A stretch of DNA of 64,000 bases. Source: Propionibacteriaceae bacterium (GTDB taxonomy: Bacteria > Actinomycetota > Actinomycetes > Propionibacteriales > Propionibacteriaceae). The stretch is taken from contig JAUNKK010000001.1 in assembly GCA_030532825.1 (NCBI GenBank), positions 1-64,000 of the forward strand. Direction: 5' to 3'. Positions 7,576 to 14,924 of the stretch are shown here, in pieces. Below the pieces are notes generated by a model, which saw nothing but the letters and a program-made list of their open reading frames with translations, ran no database searches and was not told the DNA's origin. Positions within the stretch are counted from its first letter, which is position 1. Each line of letters begins with the position of its first letter. The translations under genes and the position numbers were made by a program.

Positions 7576-8040
7576 ATGACCCAGGACACCCTCTTCGACA
7601 CCCCGCCCATCCAAACCACCTCCAAGCCCCAACGCACCGCCGCCCACCCCTACGACTGGGCAGGACCCGCCGGATGGCGAGCCGCCCACCCACACCGCTG
7701 CCCCCACTGCCGAGCACACATCCTCGTCGGCCCCAACGAAGACCAGTGCGCCTTCACCGTCCGGGTCACCGCAACCCCGCTCACCCCACTCGGCGAAGCC
7801 CTCCACCTGCTGGCAGGCATCGACACCTTCACCCTCACCCGCTGCGGTACCCGAGGCATCAAGCTCACCCGACGCCGCGCCACCACCATCACCCACCAAC
7901 CCGCAGGCAGCCCGGGCATCGACATCCTCCCCGCCCACCACTGCAACCCACCCCCCATGCCGCCCGAAGCTCGCACCATCCCGACGATCGCCCCACCGCC
8001 GGCCCTCGCCACCCCCCGCAATACGCCCCCGCCGTTCTGA
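7576..8040 (+). CDS. Phage protein with zinc-ribbon-like Cys pair, unknown
   Basis: A 154-residue protein starting MTQDTLFDTPP, an opening seen in many actinophage early proteins. Residues 40-60 contain CPHCRAHI and then a beta-rich segment (CAFTVRVTATPLTPLGEALHLL). The last 50 residues are Pro-rich and low-complexity. Function unknown. The start is uncertain: ATG at 7576 has a weak AGGAC upstream, and an in-frame ATG at 7537 would add 13 residues. Frames that extend further back run through the inverted-repeat element and are rejected. Confidence 0.5.
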   Translation: MTQDTLFDTPPIQTTSKPQRTAAHPYDWAGPAGWRAAHPHRCPHCRAHILVGPNEDQCAFTVRVTATPLTPLGEALHLLAGIDTFTLTRCGTRGIKLTRRRATTITHQPAGSPGIDILPAHHCNPPPMPPEARTIPTIAPPPALATPRNTPPPF

Positions 8041-8061
8041 CACCGCCAAGGAGATCCGCCC

Positions 8062-8799
8062 GTGACCACACCCATCGACATCGAGCAGGCCCTGGCCGAG
8101 CTGCCCGAGCTGTGCGCCCTCCTGCCCGACGCCCTCACCACCGGCCCCAACCCGTGGGGCGGCGGCCGCTCCGGCACACCCTCGGGCGTCCCGCTGCGCC
8201 TGGACGTGCTCCAGCTCCTCGACACCCGCGACACCACCGGATGGCTCGACGGCATGGAGTTCTGCGACCCCGACAGCGTCGGGATCCTGCCCTACCTGTG
8301 GGGTTGGTGCCGCGACCTCGGGGCAACCCTCCTCGACGAGTGTCACGGACAGGTCGAGGAGCTGCCCGAGCAGCCCACCCTGGCGTCGGTGACCAGTTGG
8401 CTGCTGACCCACCTCCCCCAGATCCGGGGCACCGCCCAGTGGTCGGACTTCGAGTGGGGAGTCCTGAGGATGCACCGGGCGGCCAGAATCGCCACCAGAC
8501 GGCTCAGGGAGAGCGCCCCCGATGTTCCATGCCCCCGCTGCCTGCAAGGCCGTCTGAGGCCGGTTCCAGCCCGGCACGAGGCATGGCAGTGCAGCGACTG
8601 CGACCACGAGGTGACGATCCAGGCCGTGACCCTCCGACAGGCCTCCCGGCTCGTGGACGTCCCTGAGCGGACGCTTCGGGACTGGGCCTCCCGCCCCGGC
8701 CTGCTCTCGCCGGTCACTGAGGGGCCGCGCCGACGGCTCTTCGACCTGGGCCAGATCCGACGACTCGCCGCCGAACGCAGGTTGCGCCAGATCCTGTGA
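8062..8799 (+). CDS. Zinc-ribbon plus MerR/HTH-like phage protein
   Basis: A 245-residue protein. Residues 1-150 are helical and unrecognised. Residues about 155-180 hold CPRC and CSDC pairs separated by a basic loop, a zinc ribbon. Residues about 190-235 read as a winged helix of MerR type (TLRQASRLVDVPERTLRDWASR, then RRRLFDLGQIRRLAAERRL). It is probably a DNA-binding regulator; its place just before the packaging operon suggests control of late genes, which is inference. GTG start at 8062 with AAGGAG upstream. Confidence 0.65.
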   Translation: MTTPIDIEQALAELPELCALLPDALTTGPNPWGGGRSGTPSGVPLRLDVLQLLDTRDTTGWLDGMEFCDPDSVGILPYLWGWCRDLGATLLDECHGQVEELPEQPTLASVTSWLLTHLPQIRGTAQWSDFEWGVLRMHRAARIATRRLRESAPDVPCPRCLQGRLRPVPARHEAWQCSDCDHEVTIQAVTLRQASRLVDVPERTLRDWASRPGLLSPVTEGPRRRLFDLGQIRRLAAERRLRQIL

Positions 8800-8800
8800 C

Positions 8801-8829
8801 TTGCGCGCCGCGGCATGATCGACTACCAT
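8801..8829 (+). promoter_or_regulatory. Candidate late-operon promoter
   Basis: TTGCGC (8801-8806) and TACCAT (8824-8829) are separated by exactly 17 bp, right after the HTH gene stop and before the HNH/terminase genes. It would drive the packaging and structural operon, with a leader of about 80 nt containing a hairpin. Based on spacing and position only. Confidence 0.4.
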
Positions 8830-8863
8830 TGCCGTTGTGGGCGCACCAGTGCACCCAAAAACA

Positions 8864-8894
8864 GGAAGCCTCGGGCCTGAAACCCGGGGCTTCC
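8864..8894 (+). promoter_or_regulatory. Leader hairpin upstream of HNH gene
   Basis: GGAAGCC (8864-8870) pairs with GGCTTCC (8888-8894), extended inward by CGGG/CCCG. It lies between the candidate late promoter and the HNH ribosome-binding site (GGAGG at 8904-8908). No T-run follows, so it looks more like an attenuator, a processing site or a translation-modulating structure than an intrinsic terminator. Confidence 0.4.
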
Positions 8895-8916
8895 GGCGTT
8901 CCTGGAGGTGGTTGCG

Positions 8917-9309
8917 ATGGCGCGCCACAACAACCCGGCCAGCGCCAACGGCCACCGGCGCCGCCAACTCGTGGCCCGCGTCATGGCAGAGGAGGACCAC
9001 TGCCGACTGTGCGGACAGATCGTGGACAAGACGCTCGGACGCATCCCCGGACACCACACCCGACGATGCGCCCGGGACGACTGCCCAGGGTGCGTCTGGC
9101 ACCCCATGGCCCCCGTCGTCGACGAGCTACTCCCCCGGTCCCGAGGTGGCTCCCCCTACGACCGCGACAACTGCGCTCTCATGCACCGCAGCTGCAACGC
9201 CCGCAAAGGGGCGATGACCCTGCAGGAGTACCTGCACAAGCACACCGGGACGCGAGGCCCTCAGCGCGGCGCACAGCCCCGCGCACGCACCACCCTGGTC
9301 ACCTGGTGA
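8917..9309 (+). CDS. HNH endonuclease (packaging-associated)
   Basis: A 130-residue protein of the small HNH class encoded beside terminase genes. CRLCG and the CARDDCPGC pair can form the structural zinc site. The active-site core is VVDELLPRSRGGSPYDRDNCALMHRSCNARKG, with the Asn and His-x-x-Cys-Asn of the HNH box. In related siphoviruses such HNH proteins work with the large terminase in cos-end cleavage and packaging. The ATG at 8917 follows GGAGGT at 7-nt spacing; the upstream GTG at 8908 overlaps that ribosome-binding site and is rejected. Confidence 0.82.
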   Translation: MARHNNPASANGHRRRQLVARVMAEEDHCRLCGQIVDKTLGRIPGHHTRRCARDDCPGCVWHPMAPVVDELLPRSRGGSPYDRDNCALMHRSCNARKGAMTLQEYLHKHTGTRGPQRGAQPRARTTLVTW

Positions 9310-9373
9310 GCACCCCAGGGGGGGCACCCCCTCCCCCGGGGCCAATGGCCACCTTCTTGGGCCTAGAGCCGAT

Positions 9374-9436
9374 TTATCCACAGGCGTTTTCCACAGGTGC
9401 CCCCCGTTTTTCCGCAGGCAACCTGAGTTATCCACA
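9374..9436 (+). repeat. Four direct DnaA-box-like repeats before terminase
   Basis: TTATCCACA at 9374-9382 and 9428-9436 are exact matches to the bacterial DnaA box. TTTTCCACA (9387-9395) and TTTTCCGCA (9408-9416) are near matches. All four have the same orientation and each is followed by GG; starts are 13, 21 and 20 bp apart. They fill the 138-bp gap between HNH and the small terminase gene, and the last one runs into that gene's AGGAGG. They may be a host-DnaA binding cluster, a phage origin element, a pac/cos-related signal or terminase binding iterons. Confidence 0.65.
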
Positions 9437-9447
9437 GGAGGTTCGCG

Positions 9448-9747
9448 ATGCCCCAACGCCCGCGCCTCCGGGCCGTCTCTCCTGACGAGCTACCTGAGCC
9501 GATCACCTCGCCGACCGTGCTGCAGGCTGCCGAGACCGGCGACCACCGGATGCTACTGGTGGCGATGCGCGACCGCATCGCGAAGACCGTGTCCGACCCG
9601 AAGTGCCCGCCGCGCGACTTGGCTGCACTGACCAGGCGACTCCAGGACATCGCCCGCGAGCTGGAGCAGATCGATCAGCGCATCAGAGAGGAAGGGGGCG
9701 GGCGTGAGTTCGTCGAGGACGCCCCCTGGGGGGAGGACGCTCTCTGA
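9448..9747 (+). CDS. Terminase small subunit
   Basis: A 99-residue, mostly helical protein directly before the large terminase. The middle (ETGDHRMLLVAMRDRIAKTVSD, then PPRDLAALTRRLQDIARELEQID) is typical of actinophage small terminases, which recognise viral DNA and recruit the large subunit. Assignment rests on this pattern, size and position. AGGAGG at 9436-9441 gives good spacing to the ATG. It overlaps the large-subunit gene by 44 bp in another frame, so translation is probably coupled. Confidence 0.75.
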   Translation: MPQRPRLRAVSPDELPEPITSPTVLQAAETGDHRMLLVAMRDRIAKTVSDPKCPPRDLAALTRRLQDIARELEQIDQRIREEGGGREFVEDAPWGEDAL

Positions 9748-11173
9748 GGTGGCCCGCAGCCTCCACGTCCCACTGGGAATCGTTGCGACCGGCTGGCCCC
9801 AGGTGGAGCACACCTGCCGCCACCGACTCGGTATCGAGTTCGACCGCTGGCAGCAGGGAATCGGGCGCGTGGTGCTGTCCAAGCGGGCCGACGGCTCCTA
9901 CGCCGCCACGATTGACGGCGTCGGCCTGAGTGCCCCAAGGCAGGTCGGCAAAACCTACCTGTTCGCCGGGCTGTTGTTCGCCCTGTGCAGCGACATGTCG
10001 GGCCTGCTGGTGATCTGGTCGGCCCACCACTCCCGAACCCACGAGGAGACGTTCCTGTCGATGCAGGCCTTCGCCAAGCGGTCGAAGGTGGCGCCGTTCA
10101 TCAAGCACGTCCACACCGGGTCCGGGGACGAGGAGATCGCTTTCCTCAATGGCTCCCGGATCCTGTTCGGCGCCCGCGAGGCAGGCTTCGGCCGGGGCAT
10201 CGCCGGGGTGGACGTCCTCATCTTCGACGAGGCGCAGATCCTGTCGGACAAGGCGCTGGCGAACATGCTGGCGACGATGAACACCTCCCGACTGGGCTTA
10301 CATATCTACATCGGCACCCCGCCGAAGCCCGAGGATGCAGGCAAGGCCGAGGTGTTCACCCGGATGCGACAGCAGGCTGCCGCCGAGGAACTCCCCGACG
10401 GGGCGTGGATCGAGATCGGGGCCGAGCCCGACGACAAGCCGGACGACCGGTCCGTGTGGCCGCGCATGAACCCGTCCTACCCGACCAGAACCTCGGCGCA
10501 GTCGATCATGCGGCTGCGCAGGAAGCTCACCGACGGCGACTTCCGGCGTGAGGGTATGGGAATCTGGGACGCCGACCCGAGCCTTGGGACCCGCCTGATC
10601 CCGGTCGCTGCCTGGGACGCCGCCAAGGTCCACGCCGCCCCCGAGGGCGGCATCCGCAGCATGGCGATGATCTTCGACTTCGACGCCCAGCGCGGCGCCC
10701 TCGCCGGGGCGGTCAAGCACGACGGCGGCGTCCACCTCGAGCTGATCGACTCCGGTCCCGTCAACATCGAGGCCTTGGCCGACTGGCTGGCCGACAGGTG
10801 GCGCGACCTCGGGATGATCGCCATCGCAGGAGGGGCGGCCCGGTCGGTGCTGCAGCAGCAGTTGCGAGACCGCAAGGTCCCGGCCAAGGCCATCCGGATC
10901 CTGACCACGCCCGAGTACATGGCGGCGTGCGCGATGCTGCTGGACGGCATCACCCAGAGCCGTAACGTCACCATCCCCGCGCCTGCCGACCCGGGCCTGG
11001 ATGCGCTGGAGGCCTCGGCGGCGATCTCGGATCGGAAGGTCACCCCCACCGGGTGGCGCTGGCTGGCGACGACCGCCACCGGCGACCGGCTCCCGATGGA
11101 GGCGATCAGTGTGGCCCTGTGGGCCGCGCGTACCAACAAGCGACGACCAGGACGAAAGCAGGTGGTGTCATGA
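9704..11173 (+). CDS. Terminase large subunit (ATPase/nuclease)
   Basis: A 489-residue packaging motor protein. Walker A is SAPRQVGKT (residues 76-84, Lys 83) and Walker B is VLIFDEA (171-177, Asp 175 and Glu 176). The C-terminal RNase H-like nuclease begins with MIFDFDAQRG (Asp 325 or Asp 327 as metal ligand). It cuts concatemeric DNA and pumps it through the portal. The start is GTG at 9704, with AGGAAGGGGG upstream, inside the small-subunit gene; GTG at 9749 is an alternative. The stop overlaps the portal start (ATGA). Confidence 0.92.
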   Translation: MSSSRTPPGGRTLSEVARSLHVPLGIVATGWPQVEHTCRHRLGIEFDRWQQGIGRVVLSKRADGSYAATIDGVGLSAPRQVGKTYLFAGLLFALCSDMSGLLVIWSAHHSRTHEETFLSMQAFAKRSKVAPFIKHVHTGSGDEEIAFLNGSRILFGAREAGFGRGIAGVDVLIFDEAQILSDKALANMLATMNTSRLGLHIYIGTPPKPEDAGKAEVFTRMRQQAAAEELPDGAWIEIGAEPDDKPDDRSVWPRMNPSYPTRTSAQSIMRLRRKLTDGDFRREGMGIWDADPSLGTRLIPVAAWDAAKVHAAPEGGIRSMAMIFDFDAQRGALAGAVKHDGGVHLELIDSGPVNIEALADWLADRWRDLGMIAIAGGAARSVLQQQLRDRKVPAKAIRILTTPEYMAACAMLLDGITQSRNVTIPAPADPGLDALEASAAISDRKVTPTGWRWLATTATGDRLPMEAISVALWAARTNKRRPGRKQVVS

Positions 11174-12729
11174 CGGCCATTCCGATGGCGCTGCCTCAGT
11201 CGATCAGGGTCATGGGGCTCCACGAGGACGACCAGGGGAAGCTGGATGCCCTACTGAGGCAGTGGCGGGCCAAGCATCCCCGGAACTTGACTCGCCTGTC
11301 CTATCTCGATGGCCGGAACCCTCTGCGTGACCTCGGAGCGGTCCTGCCGAGGGACCTCGTCGATCAGGTGGATGCGGTTCTGGGTTGGCCGACGAAGGCG
11401 GTCGAGGAGCTGGCCAACCGGATCGTCCTGGACGGCTTCCGGGGCCCGGATCAGAATCCGCACGGCCTCGGCGACCTGCTGGAGGCCAACAGTTTCGACG
11501 TGGAGCTGCCGCAGGCGATCACCTCCACCCTGTCCCAGTCGGTGAGCTTCACGACCGCCACCCCCGACGACGAGAACCCCGCCGGGGTGCTGCTGCAGTT
11601 CCACTCGGCCGTGTGGTCCACCGGATTGTGGGATCGCCGACGCAGGGCCCTGTCCGCCGGGCTGGTCATCGCGGATGCTGATCCGCTCGGCCGTCCGACC
11701 CGTCTGCTGCTCCTCGTCCCGGGCGAGATCGTCACCTGCGCCGCGTCGGAGTCCGGCTGGATCATCGAGGCGGTCACCCCGTCCCGGACGGGGCAGCGCA
11801 TCCCGATGGAGATGCTGCCGTTCCAGTCCACGCTGGAGAGGCCCTTCGGCCGCTCCCGGATCGACCGTCAGGTGATGTCGGTCACGGATCGCGCCATCCG
11901 CGCCGCCGTGCGCCTTGACATCCACGCGGAGCTGTTCTCCGCCCTGAAGCTCATCCTCATGGGAGCCGACGAGGACGCGTTCTCCGGTTCGAAATGGTCG
12001 TGGCTGATGGATCGGATGAACACGATCAGCAAGGACGAGGATGGGGATCTCCCTCGTCTGGAGAAGGTGTCGGCTGAGTCGCCGGAGCCGCACATCGCGG
12101 TCCTCCGACAGCTGGCCTCCGAGTTCTCCGGCCACACCGGCGTCCCCCTGTCGAACCTCGGCATCTCCACCCAGAACGTCGAGTCCGCCCAGGCGAAGCA
12201 GGAGGCCCGGGAGGACATCGTCGGCCATGCCGAGCGCCAGCACAAGGTGTTCGGTGCCGCACTGAAGCGGATCTTCGGTACGGCGCTGATGATCCGCGAC
12301 GGCCTCTCCGAGGCCCCGGACCTGCGCGCTCTCGCCTTGGCGTGGCGTCCGCCGAACCGTCCCACCCTGGCGGCCCTGGCCGACGCCGGGGCGAAGCAGG
12401 TCGGGGCGGTGCCGGATCTCGCCTCGACGTCGGTCGGACTGGAGCTCGTCGGCCTCTCCCCGGAGCAGGTGCAGCGTCACCTGCTCGAGAAGGGCACCAA
12501 CCCCGACCCCCTGACCGCCCTGGCCGGGGCCGTCGGCAGACAGACCGATGGCACGTCGGGGGCCACAGAGCTGAAGGCGAAGTTCGACGCCTTGGGCGTG
12601 GCCGTCCGTTCCGGGGTGGACCCCGACGACGCGGCCACAAAGTTGGGCCTCGAGGGGCTGGAGTTCACGGGCGCGGTGCCGGTCAGTCTGCGCATGCCGG
12701 AGGCTGACGCCAAGCAGCTGGAGGACTGA
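11170..12729 (+). CDS. Portal protein
   Basis: A 519-residue protein in the canonical place between large terminase and MuF-type head protein. Features seen in actinophage portals include TRLSYLDGRNPLRDLG early, WGTG-like turns, FGRSRIDRQVMSVTDRAIRAAVRLDIH, PHIAVLRQLASEFSGHTGVPLSNLG and NVESAQAKQEAREDIVGHAERQ in the stem/clip region. It forms the dodecameric ring for DNA entry and exit and nucleates procapsid assembly. ATG at 11170 overlaps the terminase stop (ATGA). The C-terminus (residues about 450-519) is a helical crown-like tail. Confidence 0.9.
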   Translation: MTAIPMALPQSIRVMGLHEDDQGKLDALLRQWRAKHPRNLTRLSYLDGRNPLRDLGAVLPRDLVDQVDAVLGWPTKAVEELANRIVLDGFRGPDQNPHGLGDLLEANSFDVELPQAITSTLSQSVSFTTATPDDENPAGVLLQFHSAVWSTGLWDRRRRALSAGLVIADADPLGRPTRLLLLVPGEIVTCAASESGWIIEAVTPSRTGQRIPMEMLPFQSTLERPFGRSRIDRQVMSVTDRAIRAAVRLDIHAELFSALKLILMGADEDAFSGSKWSWLMDRMNTISKDEDGDLPRLEKVSAESPEPHIAVLRQLASEFSGHTGVPLSNLGISTQNVESAQAKQEAREDIVGHAERQHKVFGAALKRIFGTALMIRDGLSEAPDLRALALAWRPPNRPTLAALADAGAKQVGAVPDLASTSVGLELVGLSPEQVQRHLLEKGTNPDPLTALAGAVGRQTDGTSGATELKAKFDALGVAVRSGVDPDDAATKLGLEGLEFTGAVPVSLRMPEADAKQLED

Positions 12730-12731
12730 GC

Positions 12732-13952
12732 GTGGATGCAGGCCGGGTGATCGCCCTCGCCCACCAATCCGGAGAGATCAAGGCCTCCGCCGCCCTGTCC
12801 GGGCTTGTCTACGAGCTGCTGAAGCGGTGGGCGCGCGGCGACTACAGCGACCGCGACACGATCGTCGGGTACATCGCCGCCGCACAGATCGCTCATGCCG
12901 GTTCGGTGCAGCGGGCCATCGAGATGATCGAGGCGATCCGTCGCCTGGAGGCTCCTGGCCGGGCTCACGCGGCCCCGGTGGCCGCGGAGTTCGACGAGGG
13001 AGCCGCCTATGGGCGGATCACCGGGGTGATGCAGGATGCAAAGGCGCTCGACCCGAGGGCGCTCACCTACTCCCGGGATCTGGAGCTCCTGCTCCAGGCA
13101 GCGGCGGTCACGGCCCAGCGGCATGTCCTCAACGCGGGCCGCAGGACGGTGGAGGCCTCGACGGCGGCGAACGGTACGACGTGGCGTCGGGTGACCGACG
13201 GCAAACCGTGCGCGTTCTGCGCGATGCTCGCCACCCGCGACGACTACACCAGCCGGGAGGCAGCCCTCAAGGTCCAGGGTCGTCGTGGTCGCCCGCGAGG
13301 CCGCCGCGCCTTGGGTAGCAGCTATCACGACCGTTGCGGCTGCACCGCCGTGGAGGTGCTGGACACGTGGGAGCCGACCGAGAAGGAGCAGGCCTACCGG
13401 GACCTGTACTACGGAGCCCGAGAGGCTTGTGCTGAGGATGAGGTGCCGCCGACGACGGAGAACATCCTGGCCCGGATGCGCCGCGACGGCGGCGGCGTCG
13501 TCAACGACGCTCCGAAGCCGAAGACCTCCCCCGGGAAGGGCGGAGGCGGGAAGCCGCCACGGCGCGTCCGGGGCATGCTCGGTGCCGACGGCCCAGATGA
13601 GTTCCCGCGGCTCGGGGGTCGCAAGGTTCCATTCCGCCGGAGCGAGATCGAGGAGTTCGATCTTCTGGACGCCGAGATCCTCCTCGATGGTGACGGCTCC
13701 GGGCATGGACTGCACCGCCACGGCTCGGGAGCTGGCAAGTCGGAGTTCCCGCCCGGCTGGGGCGAACACGAGGTTGTGGATTGGGTCAACTCCATCATCG
13801 ACAACCCGCACCAAGGGAAGGTCCTGGGCGACAATCTGGGGGCGGACTTCTACGGCATCGCGCAGGATGTTGCCGGGATGGTCGTCGTACGCAGGCATGG
13901 ACGATGGTTCATCGCTACGGCCCACCCGCTCCCCCTAGACCGCTGGCCCTGA
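12732..13952 (+). CDS. MuF-type minor head protein fused to C-terminal EndoU-like RNase toxin
   Basis: A 406-residue two-part protein. Residues 1-215 are a MuF-like capsid morphogenesis protein with the signature CAFCAMLATRD (Cys 160, Cys 163) and YHDRCGC (His 199, Cys 202, Cys 204). A Lys/Gly/Pro-rich linker follows (about 255-285). Residues about 300-406 match bacterial EndoU nuclease toxins: LLDGDGSGHGLHRHG (His 325, 328, 330), GKSEFPPGW (Lys 336), EVVDWVNSIIDNP and the final GRWFIATAHP (Thr 396). EndoU toxins usually end in TAYP; here the Tyr is His 398. MuF proteins carrying polymorphic toxin tails are a known phage class. The capsid route of delivery is inference. GTG start, 2 bp after the portal stop. 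Confidence 0.85.
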   Translation: MDAGRVIALAHQSGEIKASAALSGLVYELLKRWARGDYSDRDTIVGYIAAAQIAHAGSVQRAIEMIEAIRRLEAPGRAHAAPVAAEFDEGAAYGRITGVMQDAKALDPRALTYSRDLELLLQAAAVTAQRHVLNAGRRTVEASTAANGTTWRRVTDGKPCAFCAMLATRDDYTSREAALKVQGRRGRPRGRRALGSSYHDRCGCTAVEVLDTWEPTEKEQAYRDLYYGAREACAEDEVPPTTENILARMRRDGGGVVNDAPKPKTSPGKGGGGKPPRRVRGMLGADGPDEFPRLGGRKVPFRRSEIEEFDLLDAEILLDGDGSGHGLHRHGSGAGKSEFPPGWGEHEVVDWVNSIIDNPHQGKVLGDNLGADFYGIAQDVAGMVVVRRHGRWFIATAHPLPLDRWP

Positions 13953-13958
13953 TAGAAT
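13953..13958 (+). promoter_or_regulatory. -10 box of candidate leaderless promoter for immunity gene
   Basis: TAGAAT begins at the base after the MuF-EndoU stop codon and ends 7 nt before the ATG at 13966, the geometry of an actinobacterial leaderless promoter. No clear -35. It would let the small downstream gene be expressed without the late operon. Confidence 0.45.
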
Positions 13959-13965
13959 CAGGTCC

Positions 13966-14208
13966 ATGTTCGCTTGGATCGAGGCACTGTATGCGCGAGT
14001 TCGCGACCTCATGCCCCGGACTCAGCGCGACTCCCTGGATCTGCATCTCGAGTACGGCGGCTACGGCGTGGTCTTCGGCGATTGTGTCGAGTTCGCCGCC
14101 AAGAACGGCCTCTTGACGGATGAGGACCGCGAGAACGTCGTCAAGACCCTCGACCTCGGCCTGCTCCGCAAGGCGAAGCCGCACTTCATGGAGCTGATCG
14201 CCGCCTGA
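13966..14208 (+). CDS. Putative immunity protein for the MuF-EndoU toxin (MafI-like)
   Basis: An 80-residue acidic, helical protein directly after the toxin-bearing gene. The core (LDLHLEYGGYGVVFGDCVEFAAKNGLLTDEDRENVVKTLDLG, in pieces) recalls small MafI-type immunity proteins, which partner EndoU toxins in Neisseria maf loci; that resemblance is from memory and tentative. Context is the stronger evidence: it sits 13 bp after the toxin, has its own TAGAAT -10 box in leaderless position, and is closed off by a strong intrinsic terminator, unlike any other structural gene here. Such insulation suits constitutive antitoxin expression in lysogens. It interrupts the usual MuF-scaffold order. Confidence 0.65.
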   Translation: MFAWIEALYARVRDLMPRTQRDSLDLHLEYGGYGVVFGDCVEFAAKNGLLTDEDRENVVKTLDLGLLRKAKPHFMELIAA

Positions 14209-14226
14209 CGTCACCCCCGAAGAGGT

Positions 14227-14260
14227 AAGAACCCACAAGGCTTCCTTGTGGGTTCTTTTG
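14227..14260 (+). terminator. Intrinsic terminator after immunity gene
   Basis: A 14-bp perfect stem (AAGAACCCACAAGG with CCTTGTGGGTTCTT, 14227-14240 and 14244-14257), 3-nt loop CTT, then TT. It ends the short immunity transcript. Because it lies inside the late operon, late transcription must read through it or restart downstream. Confidence 0.8.
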
Positions 14261-14329
14261 CATCCCCTGATTTTCCGCCGACACGCAGCGGTCAATGCGT
14301 GGAACATCGACACTCCCCCAGGAGGAATC

Positions 14330-14911
14330 ATGGACCCCAACAACCCCACCGAGGCCATCACCACAGAATCCATCCCGCCCGCCAAAACGTCGGAGGAGAA
14401 GGCTCCCACCTTCGAGCCGATCACCTCCCAGGAGCAGCTCAACGCCGTCCTGGCCGACCGACTCAAGCGCGAACGTGCCAAGTATGCGGACCACGCTGAG
14501 CTGAAGGCGAAGGCCGCCCGACTCGACGAGATCGAGCAGGCCGCGAAGAGCGACCTGGAGAAGGCCACCGAGGCCAACGCGAAGCTGACCGCCGAGCTCG
14601 AAGCCCTCAAGCTCAACCAGCTACGCACCGAGATCGCCATCGCCAAGGGCCTCGACCCGGCATCCGCCCGATTCCTCACCGGCACCACCCGGGAACAGAT
14701 CGAGGCCGACGCCGACGACCTGGTGAAGTTGACGGGACCCGCCCCCAGAACCGCGCCCGGCTCGGTCCCCGGCATCGGGAGCGCGCCCGAGACGCGGAAC
14801 CTCTCCCTCGCAGACCAGATCAAGGCTGCGGAGGCCTCCGGGGACAAACCCCTTGTCTCCGCGCTGAAGGCCATGCAGTTGGCCAACGTAGCAAATCCCA
14901 CCACCTCCTGA
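14330..14911 (+). CDS. Capsid scaffolding protein
   Basis: A 193-residue, strongly charged helical protein between the MuF module and the capsid gene. Residues 40-105 are a long coiled coil (LADRLKRERAKYADHAELKAKAARLDEIEQAAKSDLEKAT in pieces), followed by EIAIAKGLDPASARFL and GTTREQIEADADDLVKL, the classic pattern of actinophage and Bacillus-phage scaffold proteins (phage minor structural GP20-like). It assists procapsid assembly and is then lost. AGGAGG lies 7 nt before the ATG at 14330. The start in the preceding terminator region (14246) is rejected. Confidence 0.85.
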   Translation: MDPNNPTEAITTESIPPAKTSEEKAPTFEPITSQEQLNAVLADRLKRERAKYADHAELKAKAARLDEIEQAAKSDLEKATEANAKLTAELEALKLNQLRTEIAIAKGLDPASARFLTGTTREQIEADADDLVKLTGPAPRTAPGSVPGIGSAPETRNLSLADQIKAAEASGDKPLVSALKAMQLANVANPTTS

Positions 14912-14924
14912 GAGGAGTCCCACC

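Noticed and set aside
7293..8666. 457-codon + strand frame across the inverted-repeat region
   Set aside because: It reads through the candidate origin and out of frame over two better-supported genes, with Pro/His/Arg-rich low-complexity sequence.
7510..9102. 530-codon minus-strand frame opposite the HTH and HNH genes
   Set aside because: Antisense shadow: Gly/Val/Ala-rich, no motif, overlaps three + strand genes with clear domains and ribosome-binding sites.
9374..9436. Chromosomal oriC because of DnaA boxes
   Set aside because: No dnaA, dnaN, gidB or rpmH nearby; the repeats lie between HNH and terminase genes in the middle of a prophage.
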